DNA of 7,124 nt from an uncultured Clostridia bacterium (GCA_937907975.1 CALEQS010000284.1:1-7124), one strand, 5' to 3'. Positions 1 through 5,688 are shown, counted from the first letter of the stretch. Made by a program: numbers and translations. Notes: a model not told the origin generated them from the letters alone.

Positions 1-81
1 GCTATTCGAAGTGCTTTTGCGTACAATAAATAAAGCCGATTGAATGGGGCTCGCGCCGTATGATGATCCCGGGTGAGATCA

Positions 82-111
82 TTGTGCGTGAAACGACCTG
101 AATGATAAAAT
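82..111 (+). promoter_or_regulatory. Possible sigma-A promoter of the SpoU-type methyltransferase gene
   Basis: TTGTGC (82-87) and TAAAAT (106-111) are separated by 18 bases, a moderate match to the sigma-A consensus, and sit about 50 bases before the start codon at 160. The leader also holds two small inverted repeats: ATGATC/GATCAT (63-68 with 77-82) and GCACCC/GGGTGC (116-121 with 130-135). The second would form in the transcript just before the ribosome site AAGGAG (148-153). No open frame of note precedes it, and all three + frames are closed by stops within the first 43 bases. Confidence 0.4.
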
Positions 112-159
112 CAGTGCACCCGCCGCCGTGGGTGCGCCGCTGTTTCGAAGGAGACTTCT

Positions 160-987
160 ATGGCCCGGATCATTGAACTTACCGATATAACTGCCCCGGA
201 GCTGGATGTATTTTCCCGGCTCACCGAGGCCCAGCTGCGCAATAAGCGGGAACCGGAAAAGGGGATCTTTATCGCCGAAAGCCCCAAGGTCATCCACTGT
301 GCTCTGAACGCAGGGCTTGTTCCGCTGGCCCTGCTGATGGAGCGGCGGCATCTGACCGGGCAGGGAGCCGCCCTGATTGAGCAGTGCGGGGGCATCCCGG
401 TCTACACTGGGGACAGCGCACTGCTGACCCAGCTCACCGGATTTACATTATCCCGGGGTATCCTCTGCGCCATGCGACGCCCCGCGCTGCTGAGTGCAGA
501 GCAGGTGTGCACCGGAGCCAAGCGCATTGCGGTGCTGGAAAACATCGTAGATCCCACCAATATCGGTGCCATTTTCCGCTCCGCCGCCGCGCTGGGCATG
601 GACGGCGTGCTCATCACGCCCTCCTGCGGCGACCCGCTCTACCGCCGCGCCGCCCGGGTCAGCATGGGCACTGTGTTCCAGATCCCCTGGGCCCGCATCG
701 GGGCGCAGTCCGCCGACTGGCCCGCCGCCGGCATGGCTCAGCTGAAACACTGGGGCTTCAAGACCGCCGCTCTGGCCCTGACCGACCGCAGCGTCAGCAT
801 TGACGACCCCCAGCTGGCCCGGGAGGAAAAGCTGGCCCTGCTGCTGGGCACCGAGGGGGACGGACTCACCGATCACACCATTGCCGCCAGCGACTACACC
901 GTCCGCATTCCCATGCTCCACGGCGTGGATTCCCTCAATGTGGCCGCCGCCAGTGCCGTGGCCTTCTGGGAACTGCGGGTGCGGTGA
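160..987 (+). CDS. SpoU/TrmH-family RNA 2'-O-methyltransferase
   Basis: Predicted S-adenosylmethionine-dependent enzyme that methylates a ribose 2'-hydroxyl in rRNA or tRNA, acting in the cytoplasm. The 275 aa contain the three SpoU motifs of the knotted (SPOUT) fold. Motif 1 is at residues 128-140 (NIVDPTNIGAIFR, with the conserved Asn134 and Arg140). Motif 2 is at 227-236 (LLLGTEGDGL). Motif 3 is at 248-263, with the SLNVAAA segment at 258-264. The first ~110 residues, including RNKREPEKGIFIAESPKV, fit the L30e-like substrate-binding domain often fused to this family. The start at 160 is preceded by AAGGAG with 6 bases spacing. The family is clear; the target nucleotide cannot be read from the sequence. 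It appears to be a single-gene unit, since the next gene starts about 100 bases later. Confidence 0.93.
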   Translation: MARIIELTDITAPELDVFSRLTEAQLRNKREPEKGIFIAESPKVIHCALNAGLVPLALLMERRHLTGQGAALIEQCGGIPVYTGDSALLTQLTGFTLSRGILCAMRRPALLSAEQVCTGAKRIAVLENIVDPTNIGAIFRSAAALGMDGVLITPSCGDPLYRRAARVSMGTVFQIPWARIGAQSADWPAAGMAQLKHWGFKTAALALTDRSVSIDDPQLAREEKLALLLGTEGDGLTDHTIAASDYTVRIPMLHGVDSLNVAAASAVAFWELRVR

Positions 988-1089
988 GCGCGCAGTTTAA
1001 TCAGTTCTTTAGAATTTCTACCCATAAATGTCAAAACTTGTCCGCATCTCGGTGTTATGCTTTCTTTCAGAGAAAGAGAGGCGGCGCAT

Positions 1090-1806
1090 ATGCAGACAGA
1101 GCTTCAACCCATCCACCCCGTCCGAAAGCGCCGGCGCAAACGCAGAAGAAAAAATCCACTGCGCCTGATGATCCCTGTCCTGCTGGTGGTTCTGGCGGTT
1201 ATCATTACCGCCGCGGTCTCACATGGAAAATCACAGGACTATCCGTGGATCCTGCGCCATTCCCACCTGGTCCATATGGAGCCGCAGTCCCCGCCGGAGA
1301 TCCCGGACTGGGTCACGCAGGAGCTGATCCCCGTCAATCAATACTCCCGCCCCGGAACGCCCTTGGAACAGGTGAACGGCATCGTGGTGCACTATGTGGG
1401 CAACCCGGGCACCACGGCTCAGAATAACCGGGACTACTTTGCCTCGCTGGCCGAGACCGGCGAGACTTCTGCCAGCAGCCACTTTGTCATTGGACTGGAC
1501 GGAGAGATCATTCAATGCGTACCGCTGGATGAGATCGCCTACTGCTCCAACGACCGCAATGATGACACCATCTCCATCGAGTGCTGCCACCCGAACAAGG
1601 ATGGAAAATTTACGGATGCGACCTACAGCTCGCTGGTGCGGCTGACCGCCTATCTGGCCAATTATTACGGTCTGAAGGAAAAGGATATTATCCGGCATTA
1701 CGACGTGACCGGCAAAGAATGCCCCATCTATTTTGTCAAGCACGAGGATGCCTGGGCGCAGTTCCGAAGCGATGTCTCCAACTACATAAAAGAAAATTAC
1801 AAATAA
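1090..1806 (+). CDS. Membrane-anchored N-acetylmuramoyl-L-alanine amidase (Amidase_2/PGRP fold)
   Basis: Predicted zinc amidase that cuts the bond between N-acetylmuramic acid and the stem peptide of peptidoglycan outside the membrane. The 238-aa product starts with a strongly basic cytoplasmic tail (residues 12-21, nearly all Arg/Lys) and one hydrophobic helix (about 25-43) without an evident cleavage site, so it is probably a type II anchored protein. The catalytic domain covers about 95-225. Putative zinc ligands are His101 (VVHYVGN), His203 (IRHYDVTGKECP) and Cys211, with Lys209 two residues before the Cys. This matches the T7 lysozyme pattern of His17, His122, Lys128 and Cys130. SIECCHP at 162-168 fits the core strand. 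The start at 1090 was chosen because AGAGAGG lies 8 bases upstream. An in-frame ATG at 1057 would add 11 residues but has no ribosome site and sits in a small hairpin. Proximity to spoVT makes a role in spore wall or germination conceivable, but this is inference. Confidence 0.9.
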   Translation: MQTELQPIHPVRKRRRKRRRKNPLRLMIPVLLVVLAVIITAAVSHGKSQDYPWILRHSHLVHMEPQSPPEIPDWVTQELIPVNQYSRPGTPLEQVNGIVVHYVGNPGTTAQNNRDYFASLAETGETSASSHFVIGLDGEIIQCVPLDEIAYCSNDRNDDTISIECCHPNKDGKFTDATYSSLVRLTAYLANYYGLKEKDIIRHYDVTGKECPIYFVKHEDAWAQFRSDVSNYIKENYK

Positions 1807-1854
1807 GAAATACACGCATTTCAAAACAGGCGTATCGAGTTTTCCGACACGCCC

Positions 1855-1885
1855 AAGCCGCAGGCCGGTCAGGTCTGCGGCTTTT
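1855..1885 (+). terminator. Rho-independent terminator after the amidase gene
   Basis: AAGCCGCAGGCC (1855-1866) pairs with GGTCTGCGGCTT (1872-1883) over 12 positions with one G-U pair and a GGTCA loop, followed by a T-rich run (TTTT to 1885, then CTGCTGTCTTT). It begins 48 bases after the amidase stop. A weaker imperfect hairpin (1829-1837 with 1845-1853, one mismatch) lies just before it. Confidence 0.75.
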
Positions 1886-1906
1886 CTGCTGTCTTTGCCT
1901 TCAACA

Positions 1907-1935
1907 GTTTATTTTTCTTTCTTTTACAAATACTA
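1907..1935 (+). promoter_or_regulatory. Possible forespore (sigma-G/F-like) promoter of spoVT
   Basis: AATACTA (1929-1935) matches six of seven positions of the sigma-G type -10 element CATACTA. GTTTAT (1907-1912), 16 bases upstream, is a weak match to the TGMATA -35 element. No good sigma-A promoter is visible in the same interval. In Bacillus subtilis spoVT is transcribed by sigma-G, which is why this was examined. The -35 match is poor, so the call is tentative. Confidence 0.3.
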
Positions 1936-1989
1936 CAAATCAGTCAGAACTGCGGCTCGATCCAAACGCCGCGTCAGGGAGGAATTTTT

Positions 1990-2529
1990 ATGAAAGCAAC
2001 CGGCATTGTTCGCCGCATTGACGACCTGGGGCGGGTCGTCATTCCAAAGGAGATCCGCCGCACCATGCGCATCCGGGAAGGCAGTCCGCTGGAGATCTAC
2101 ACCGACCGGGACGGGGAGGTGATCTTCCGCAAATATTCCATGATGGACGGGATCAGCGATCTGGCGTCCTACCTGTGCGACGCGATCCACACCGTCACCG
2201 GCCAGTGTGTCATGGTGACAGACCGGGAAACCGTGCTGGCCGTGTCCGGCGCACCCCGGCGGGACTACTGTGACAAGGGCATCTCCCCTGAACTGGAACA
2301 GGTGATGTACACCCGGAGCATCTCCTGTCCCGCTCCGCAGGAACAGGTGCCGATCGTCACCGGCGCGGACGGCTTTACCGTCTCTGCCGCCGCCCCGATC
2401 CTCGCGCAGAGCGATGTGGCCGGGTGTGTTGTACTGGCGCGAAGCCCGGGCGGGGGTGCGGCCGGCGCATCCGAGCGCACGCTGATCTCCGCCGCGGCAG
2501 CATTTCTCGGGAAATATCTGGACGAATAA
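1990..2529 (+). CDS. spoVT: Stage V sporulation protein T, AbrB-type transcriptional regulator
   Basis: DNA-binding regulator that in Bacillus tunes sigma-G-dependent genes in the forespore. The 179 aa match the family length and layout. An N-terminal AbrB swapped-hairpin DNA-binding domain covers residues 1-50, with the hallmark segment TGIVRRIDDLGRVVIPKEIR at 4-23 and then RTMRIREGSPLEIY. A C-terminal GAF-like sensor/oligomerisation domain runs from about 55 to 178. AGGGAGGAA lies just before the ATG. The gene stands alone between two terminators. Its presence suggests a spore-forming lineage, or one that retains sporulation genes. The AbrB family is certain, and SpoVT rather than AbrB/Abh follows from the length and the GAF part. 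A Gly/Ala-rich stretch at 154-160 is a minor local oddity. Confidence 0.95.
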   Translation: MKATGIVRRIDDLGRVVIPKEIRRTMRIREGSPLEIYTDRDGEVIFRKYSMMDGISDLASYLCDAIHTVTGQCVMVTDRETVLAVSGAPRRDYCDKGISPELEQVMYTRSISCPAPQEQVPIVTGADGFTVSAAAPILAQSDVAGCVVLARSPGGGAAGASERTLISAAAAFLGKYLDE

Positions 2530-2570
2530 AAAACAGCCATGAGCCGGGGAACCGGCTCATGGCTGTTTTT
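2529..2570. terminator. Bidirectional terminator between spoVT and a converging minus-strand gene
   Basis: A perfect 19-bp stem: arm 2529-2547 begins AAAAACAGCCATG, and arm 2552-2570 ends CATGGCTGTTTTT. It is closed by a GGAA tetraloop of GNRA type. Both strands end the stem in at least five U, so it can stop transcription from either side. The spoVT stop codon (2527-2529) touches the left arm, and the stop of the minus-strand pseudogene (2571-2569) touches the right arm. Confidence 0.92.
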
Positions 2571-3308
2571 ACTTGATTTTTCTTGTGGAATAATTGTCCA
2601 GATGGGAGCCGCAGTGGCCAATGAGCAGTTTGCGCAGGGTGCTGTCATAGCAGAACCCGCAGGAATTTTGGACTGTTCGGCTGGCTCTGGCTGGTCTTGA
2701 TGTGGGATTCAATGTCGATCTCCCGTCCGTCGTAGACATCCCGGTACTGCCTCATCAGGCTGTTATCCCGGCGGGTCATGGTGACCTCCCCCCCCCCGGG
2801 CCATGCGCAGATTTGACGCACGGCTGAACGCCTGATCCACTGCCGGCACCTCCGCTCCCAGAATGTCAGAAGCCGGGATCCGGCGGTGGCGGTAGACATC
2901 GCTGGGGTCCGCTGTGTCGGGGCGGTCGCTGTAATAAATGACGATGCTCACCTCGACGGAGCTGACGGTGTGCTGGCAGAAGCCAATCTCCGTGGTCCAC
3001 TCCCGGGGCGCACAGCCGTTCCGGGACGACCAGGACTCGGTGATCTGACAGGCCCAGAAGTGCAGTTCATTCTCCTCAAAGTGGCGGGAACGCAGATATA
3101 CAATGCCGTTTTCCGATGAGAAGCTGCCACCCATTTTCCACCGGGACCACACCTTCAGATCCTCCGGCAGCTGTTCCCCGCTGCGCCGCCACTTGGGCAG
3201 CATCCAGCCCCGTATTTTATATACCAGTGCCCAGAGCAGGTCGGTGTCCTGCTCCGATGTAATTTGAAATTTCCCTTTAAGAAACAGGGTCGAGCTCAGA
3301 TCCAGCAA
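2569..3308 (-). pseudogene. Frame-broken unidentified gene with a G10 tract
   Basis: I do not recognise the family. Coding sense is seen in three successive frames. The first runs from the promoter side to about 2798 and includes LKGKFQITSEQDTDLLWALV, FWACQITESW, APREWTTEIGF and IVIYYSDRP. The second runs from about 2788 to 2654 and carries MTRRDNSLMRQYRDVYDGREIDIESHI then FLRV. The third ends at 2569 and carries CYDSTLRKLLIGHCGSHLDN. The first break falls on ten consecutive G (minus strand; C at 2788-2797), and deleting one G joins the first two frames. The second break is near 2650-2656, where skipping one base joins LRV to CYDSTLRK. With both corrections, 738 bases would read through from TTG at 3308-3306 (AGAGAAG just upstream) to the TAA, giving about 245 aa. 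An ATG at 3428 extends the first frame but lies upstream of the likely promoter. It may be a decayed gene, a phase-variable gene, or sequence error at the homopolymer. Confidence 0.65.
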
Positions 3309-3344
3309 AATGCACTTCTCTTTTCTCTCTGTATGGATGCTTTC

Positions 3345-3374
3345 ATTATAATATTGATCGGTTCCACTTGGCAA
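3345..3374 (-). promoter_or_regulatory. Sigma-A promoter of the frame-broken minus-strand gene
   Basis: On the minus strand TTGCCA (3374-3369) and a perfect TATAAT (3350-3345) are separated by 18 bases. Transcription would start near 3338, giving a leader of about 30 bases before the TTG codon at 3308. This placement argues against the ATG at 3428 as the true start. Confidence 0.65.
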
Positions 3375-3387
3375 GTGCGGAAAAGAA

Positions 3388-3416
3388 TTGCACTTTTCCC
3401 ACCAGTGTGCTATCAT
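3388..3416 (+). promoter_or_regulatory. Sigma-A promoter of trpS
   Basis: TTGCAC (3388-3393) and TATCAT (3411-3416) with an exact 17-base spacer lie about 75 bases before the trpS start. The -35 box is only 13 bases from that of the opposite promoter at 3345-3374. The short leader holds a GGCGG/CCGCC hairpin (3448-3452 with 3458-3462). It is too short for a T-box, and no T-box consensus or attenuator terminator is visible. Confidence 0.7.
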
Positions 3417-3489
3417 GGAACACAACAATTTAATGGTTTAATGTATAGGCGGTCCGGCCGCCTGTCCACCGGAAAGTCGAGGAACCATC

Positions 3490-4500
3490 ATGGAAGAAAA
3501 AACTGCCGCCAAGAAAGTAATGCTGTCCGGCATCCAGCCCAGCGGCGACCTGCATCTGGGCAATTATCTGGGTGCGATCAAGACCTGGGCCGCCCGGGCG
3601 GAGCAGTACGACTGCTACTACTTCATGGCCGATATGCACACCATCACCGTCCGCCAGACCCCCGCCGATCTGCGCCGCCGCACGCTGGAACAGCTGGCCA
3701 TCTACATTGCCTGCGGTCTGGACCCCGAAAAGAACACGCTGTTCGTGCAGAGCCATGTGCCCGCCCACGCTCAGCTGGGCTGGGTGCTGGACTGCTATAC
3801 CATGTTCGGCGAGCTGAGCCGCATGACCCAGTTCAAGGACAAATCTGCCAAGCACGCCGACAATATCAACGCCGGTCTTTTCACCTACCCCGCTCTGATG
3901 GCGGCGGACATTCTGCTCTATCAGCCGGACTACGTCCCTGTGGGCGAGGATCAGAAGCAGCACTGCGAGCTGACCCGCGACATTGCCAAGCGCTTCAACG
4001 GCATCTACGGCGATGTGTTCAAGATCCCCGAGCCCTTCATCCCCAAGGAGGGTGCCCGGGTCATGAGCCTGAACGCCCCGGACAGCAAGATGAGCAAGTC
4101 CATCCCTGAAGGCTGCGTCTTCCTGATGGAAAAGCCGGAGGACATCATGCGCAAGTTCAAGCGCGCCGTCACCGACAGCGACACGGAGAACTGCGTCCGC
4201 TTTGACCCGAAGGAAAAGCCCGGAGTCAGCAACCTCATCAATATCTATGCCGCCTGCACCGGCAAGACCCCCGCCGAGATCGAGGCGGAGTTTGCCGGAC
4301 AGGGCTACGGCGCGTTCAAGCCCAAAGTGGGCGAAGCCGTGGTGGAGACTCTGCGGCCCATCCGGGAGGAAGCCACCCGGCTCATCGCCGACAAGGCCTA
4401 TCTGCTGGACGTCTATAAAAAGGGCGCGGAGAAGGCCAGCTATGTGGCAAACAAGACGCTGCGTAAAGTCTACAAAAAGATCGGATTTTTGCAGCTCTGA
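3490..4500 (+). CDS. trpS: Tryptophanyl-tRNA synthetase
   Basis: Class I aminoacyl-tRNA synthetase that activates tryptophan with ATP and charges tRNA-Trp in the cytoplasm. The 336 aa are the normal bacterial length. The N-terminal segment SGIQPSGDLHLGNYLGA (residues 13-29) contains the HIGH-equivalent HLGN at 22-25. The KMSKS loop is at 200-204, in NAPDSKMSKS. Between them lie typical TrpRS segments such as FMADMHT (45-51), a LMAADILLY stretch near 137, and VGEDQKQH. GAGGA at 3479-3483 sits 6 bases before the ATG. The stop TGA (4498-4500) is itself the first three bases of a 13-bp inverted repeat. It appears to be transcribed alone from the promoter at 3388-3416 and converges with the minus-strand small-gene cluster. 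Confidence 0.98.
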   Translation: MEEKTAAKKVMLSGIQPSGDLHLGNYLGAIKTWAARAEQYDCYYFMADMHTITVRQTPADLRRRTLEQLAIYIACGLDPEKNTLFVQSHVPAHAQLGWVLDCYTMFGELSRMTQFKDKSAKHADNINAGLFTYPALMAADILLYQPDYVPVGEDQKQHCELTRDIAKRFNGIYGDVFKIPEPFIPKEGARVMSLNAPDSKMSKSIPEGCVFLMEKPEDIMRKFKRAVTDSDTENCVRFDPKEKPGVSNLINIYAACTGKTPAEIEAEFAGQGYGAFKPKVGEAVVETLRPIREEATRLIADKAYLLDVYKKGAEKASYVANKTLRKVYKKIGFLQL

Positions 4501-4526
4501 TTGAGAAAACTCTGTTTTCTCAATCA
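4498..4526. repeat. Inverted repeat 1 of the trpS-downstream hairpin array
   Basis: TGATTGAGAAAAC (4498-4510) and GTTTTCTCAATCA (4514-4526) are perfect 13-base arms with a TCT loop. The left arm begins with the trpS stop codon. It may protect or define the 3' end of the trpS transcript, but no U-tract follows the stem, so it is not a classic terminator. Confidence 0.85.
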
Positions 4527-4536
4527 GAAGAGATCA

Positions 4537-4588
4537 CAGATGAAACCGGCCTCGATTCGCTGCGCGAAAAGTCGGCCGCTTTCATCTG
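4537..4588. repeat. Inverted repeat 2: long interrupted hairpin
   Basis: CAGATGAAA (4537-4545) pairs with TTTCATCTG (4580-4588). After a C-C mismatch CGGCC (4547-4551) pairs with GGCCG (4574-4578), and inside that TTCGC (4556-4560) can pair with GCGAA (4564-4568). The whole forms one long stem with an internal loop. A further copy of TTCATCTGA at 4628-4636 repeats the right arm and could compete for the left arm. Confidence 0.8.
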
Positions 4589-4594
4589 AGGAGT

Positions 4595-4627
4595 GTAAAT
4601 TCCGAGGTACACGCCCTCGGAATTTAC
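4595..4627. repeat. Inverted repeat 3 of the hairpin array
   Basis: GTAAATTCCGAGG (4595-4607) and CCTCGGAATTTAC (4615-4627) are perfect 13-base arms around a 7-base loop. No U-tract follows on either strand. Confidence 0.85.
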
Positions 4628-4640
4628 TTCATCTGACTCT

Positions 4641-4666
4641 ATTGCGCCCGCTGCAGTGGGCGCAAT
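4641..4666. repeat. Inverted repeat 4 of the hairpin array
   Basis: ATTGCGCCC (4641-4649) and GGGCGCAAT (4658-4666) are perfect 9-base arms, extended by a G-U pair around CTGCAG. The stem lies 16 bases past the stop of the converging 90-aa gene, so it may help end that transcript, although it lacks a U-run. Confidence 0.8.
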
Positions 4667-4682
4667 TGAAAGATCAGACTTG

Positions 4683-4955
4683 TCAGAACCCCATCAGGAG
4701 CACAAGGGCGAGGACGATGAGCCAATCCTCGTCCTCGCTTTCGATGAACAGATAGACCAGCACAAGCAGGAGCAGAATATCGCCTTTGTCAAAGCGGTCC
4801 AGATGGAACATCTTCAGGATACCGTTCACATCCGGCACGCTGTTGAATAAACCGCCCAGCAGTCCGTTCCGACGCGGCGGCTGAGTCTCAGCCTGGCCTT
4901 GTTCCGGCGGCTCAGCAGGAACAAAATCCCCCCGGGGAATGTAGCGGTTATACAT
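4683..4955 (-). CDS. Small uncharacterised membrane protein
   Basis: A 90-aa protein of unknown function, last of a three-gene unit. It starts MYNRYIPRGDF, has a Pro/Gln/Glu-rich polar stretch (12-29), and ends with two short hydrophobic segments (about 59-71 and 78-90) separated by the acidic turn ESEDED (72-77). This suggests a hairpin-like membrane anchor at the C-terminus. The start codon ATG overlaps the last 8 bases of the upstream 130-aa gene (shared ATGTATAA), and GGGAGG lies just before it inside that gene, so translation is probably coupled. Overlap, ribosome site and protein-like composition support a real gene. No enzymatic motif is visible. Confidence 0.8.
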   Translation of the reverse strand: MYNRYIPRGDFVPAEPPEQGQAETQPPRRNGLLGGLFNSVPDVNGILKMFHLDRFDKGDILLLLVLVYLFIESEDEDWLIVLALVLLMGF

Positions 4956-5340
4956 GGCCGTCCTCCCGGAACAGCGACATGGAGGAGCGGATCACCCGGG
5001 ACAGCCGTGTGATCCGAATGGCCTTATCCACCTTTTCCCGGCTCTCCTGCCGCAGGAAGGGTTTCAGGGCGTTGAGCAGGGCCTGCTTCTCATCATTTCC
5101 CGCCCGATACTCCCGCACCAGCGGCAGAATGCGCTCCAGCATTCCGCTGTCCAGCCCGCCCAGCAGGCTTCCAAGGTCCGCGAGATCCGGGCTGCTCCGC
5201 TCCGGGGTGCTGTCGGGCGGTGCATCGCCGTTCTCCGGCTGTTTGGTCCCACCGCTCAGGCTGCTGGCAATGGCGGAGATCTGCTCCATGGTCTCCGGTG
5301 AGGAGAGGATGGCATTCAGTTTTTCCTCAAAATCGCTCAC
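4948..5340 (-). CDS. Uncharacterised 130-aa cytoplasmic protein
   Basis: Function unknown. Residues 8-31 (LNAILSSPETMEQISAIASS then LSGG) form a predicted helix pair that resembles the segment LRQVLSSPEVRQLAAVL of the upstream 86-aa protein. A polar Pro/Ser-rich linker follows (about 32-53). The C-terminal half is helical and basic, with EKQALLNALKPFLRQESREK at 84-103 and VDKAIRITRLSRVIR after it. No membrane segment or signal is seen. The start codon is GTG (5340-5338). It is favoured because GGGAGGAGGGG lies 7 bases upstream and the frame begins SDFEEKLNAI. It is 27 bases downstream of the 86-aa gene and overlaps the 90-aa gene by 8 bases. Confidence 0.82.
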   Translation of the reverse strand: MSDFEEKLNAILSSPETMEQISAIASSLSGGTKQPENGDAPPDSTPERSSPDLADLGSLLGGLDSGMLERILPLVREYRAGNDEKQALLNALKPFLRQESREKVDKAIRITRLSRVIRSSMSLFREDGHV

Positions 5341-5367
5341 AGCGCTCCCCTCCTCCCGTACGATCGG

Positions 5368-5628
5368 TTATTTCCCCAGCTTTTTCTGAAGCTGCTCCAT
5401 CAGCTCTGCCCCCTCCGGGCTGGCTCCCAGCGCACGCATCATCTGCTCCAGCTGGGCGGTATTGCCGCTCTGGGCACTGCGCGCCGCACGCTGGAGCTGC
5501 CCGCCGCTCTGGGCATTGAGCACAGCTGCCAGCTGGCGTACCTCCGGCGAGGAGAGCACCTGACGCAGCTTTTCTTTGTCCTTCATCAGCGCTTCGGCGC
5601 CGGGAAGACCGCTCTGCTTTTCTGCCAT
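5368..5628 (-). CDS. Uncharacterised 86-aa protein, first gene of the small-protein cluster
   Basis: Function unknown. The protein is Gln/Ala/Leu-rich and probably all-helical. Its segment 21-43, LRQVLSSPEVRQLAAVLNAQ plus SGG, resembles residues 8-31 of the next gene's product, suggesting a shared helical module. A second part, LEQMMRALGASPEGAELMEQ (60-79), may be a further helix pair. It has no signal peptide or membrane helix. AAAGGCGG lies 8 bases before the ATG, and a plausible promoter is at 5660-5688. It heads a minus-strand unit with the 130-aa and 90-aa genes. Confidence 0.8.
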   Translation of the reverse strand: MAEKQSGLPGAEALMKDKEKLRQVLSSPEVRQLAAVLNAQSGGQLQRAARSAQSGNTAQLEQMMRALGASPEGAELMEQLQKKLGK

Positions 5629-5659
5629 AGATCAGACCGCCTTTCCTGATTTCACTCTC

Positions 5660-5688
5660 AGTATATGCACGCTCCGGCCCTGTGTGAC
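5660..5688 (-). promoter_or_regulatory. Probable promoter of the three-gene small-protein cluster
   Basis: On the minus strand GTCACA (5688-5683) and TATACT (5665-5660) are separated by 17 bases, giving four and five of six matches to the sigma-A consensus. The predicted start point is near 5653, with a leader of about 25 bases. CATATACT overlapping the -10 box also partly resembles a sigma-E -10 element (CATACAAT), so sporulation control cannot be excluded. Confidence 0.45.

Noticed and set aside
1..159. tRNA or end of an upstream gene at the left edge
   Set aside because: No cloverleaf could be drawn, and all three frames close within 43 bases with no recognisable residues.
448..921. Minus-strand open frame opposite the methyltransferase gene
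   Set aside because: Gly/Ala/His-rich shadow of a gene with all SpoU motifs, and no ribosome site.
1231..1824. Minus-strand open frame opposite the amidase gene
   Set aside because: Antisense shadow; the + strand frame has the complete zinc-site pattern.
3417..3489. T-box or trp-responsive leader before trpS
   Set aside because: The leader is only about 70 bases, with one 5-bp hairpin, no T-box core sequence and no terminator.
3264..4109. Long + strand open frame overlapping trpS
   Set aside because: It is the +1 shadow of trpS, Arg/Pro/His-rich with no family resemblance, while trpS itself is unmistakable.
4498..4526. Rho-independent terminator of trpS
   Set aside because: The stem is perfect but no U-tract follows it, and the A/T-rich part lies next to the loop rather than after the stem.
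4498..4666. CRISPR array
   Set aside because: The repeats are inverted, unlike one another, and not separated by spacers of constant length.
4501..4850. Small + strand open frames running through the hairpin array and the opposite gene
   Set aside because: They cross palindromes or lie antisense to the 90-aa gene, without ribosome sites or protein-like composition.
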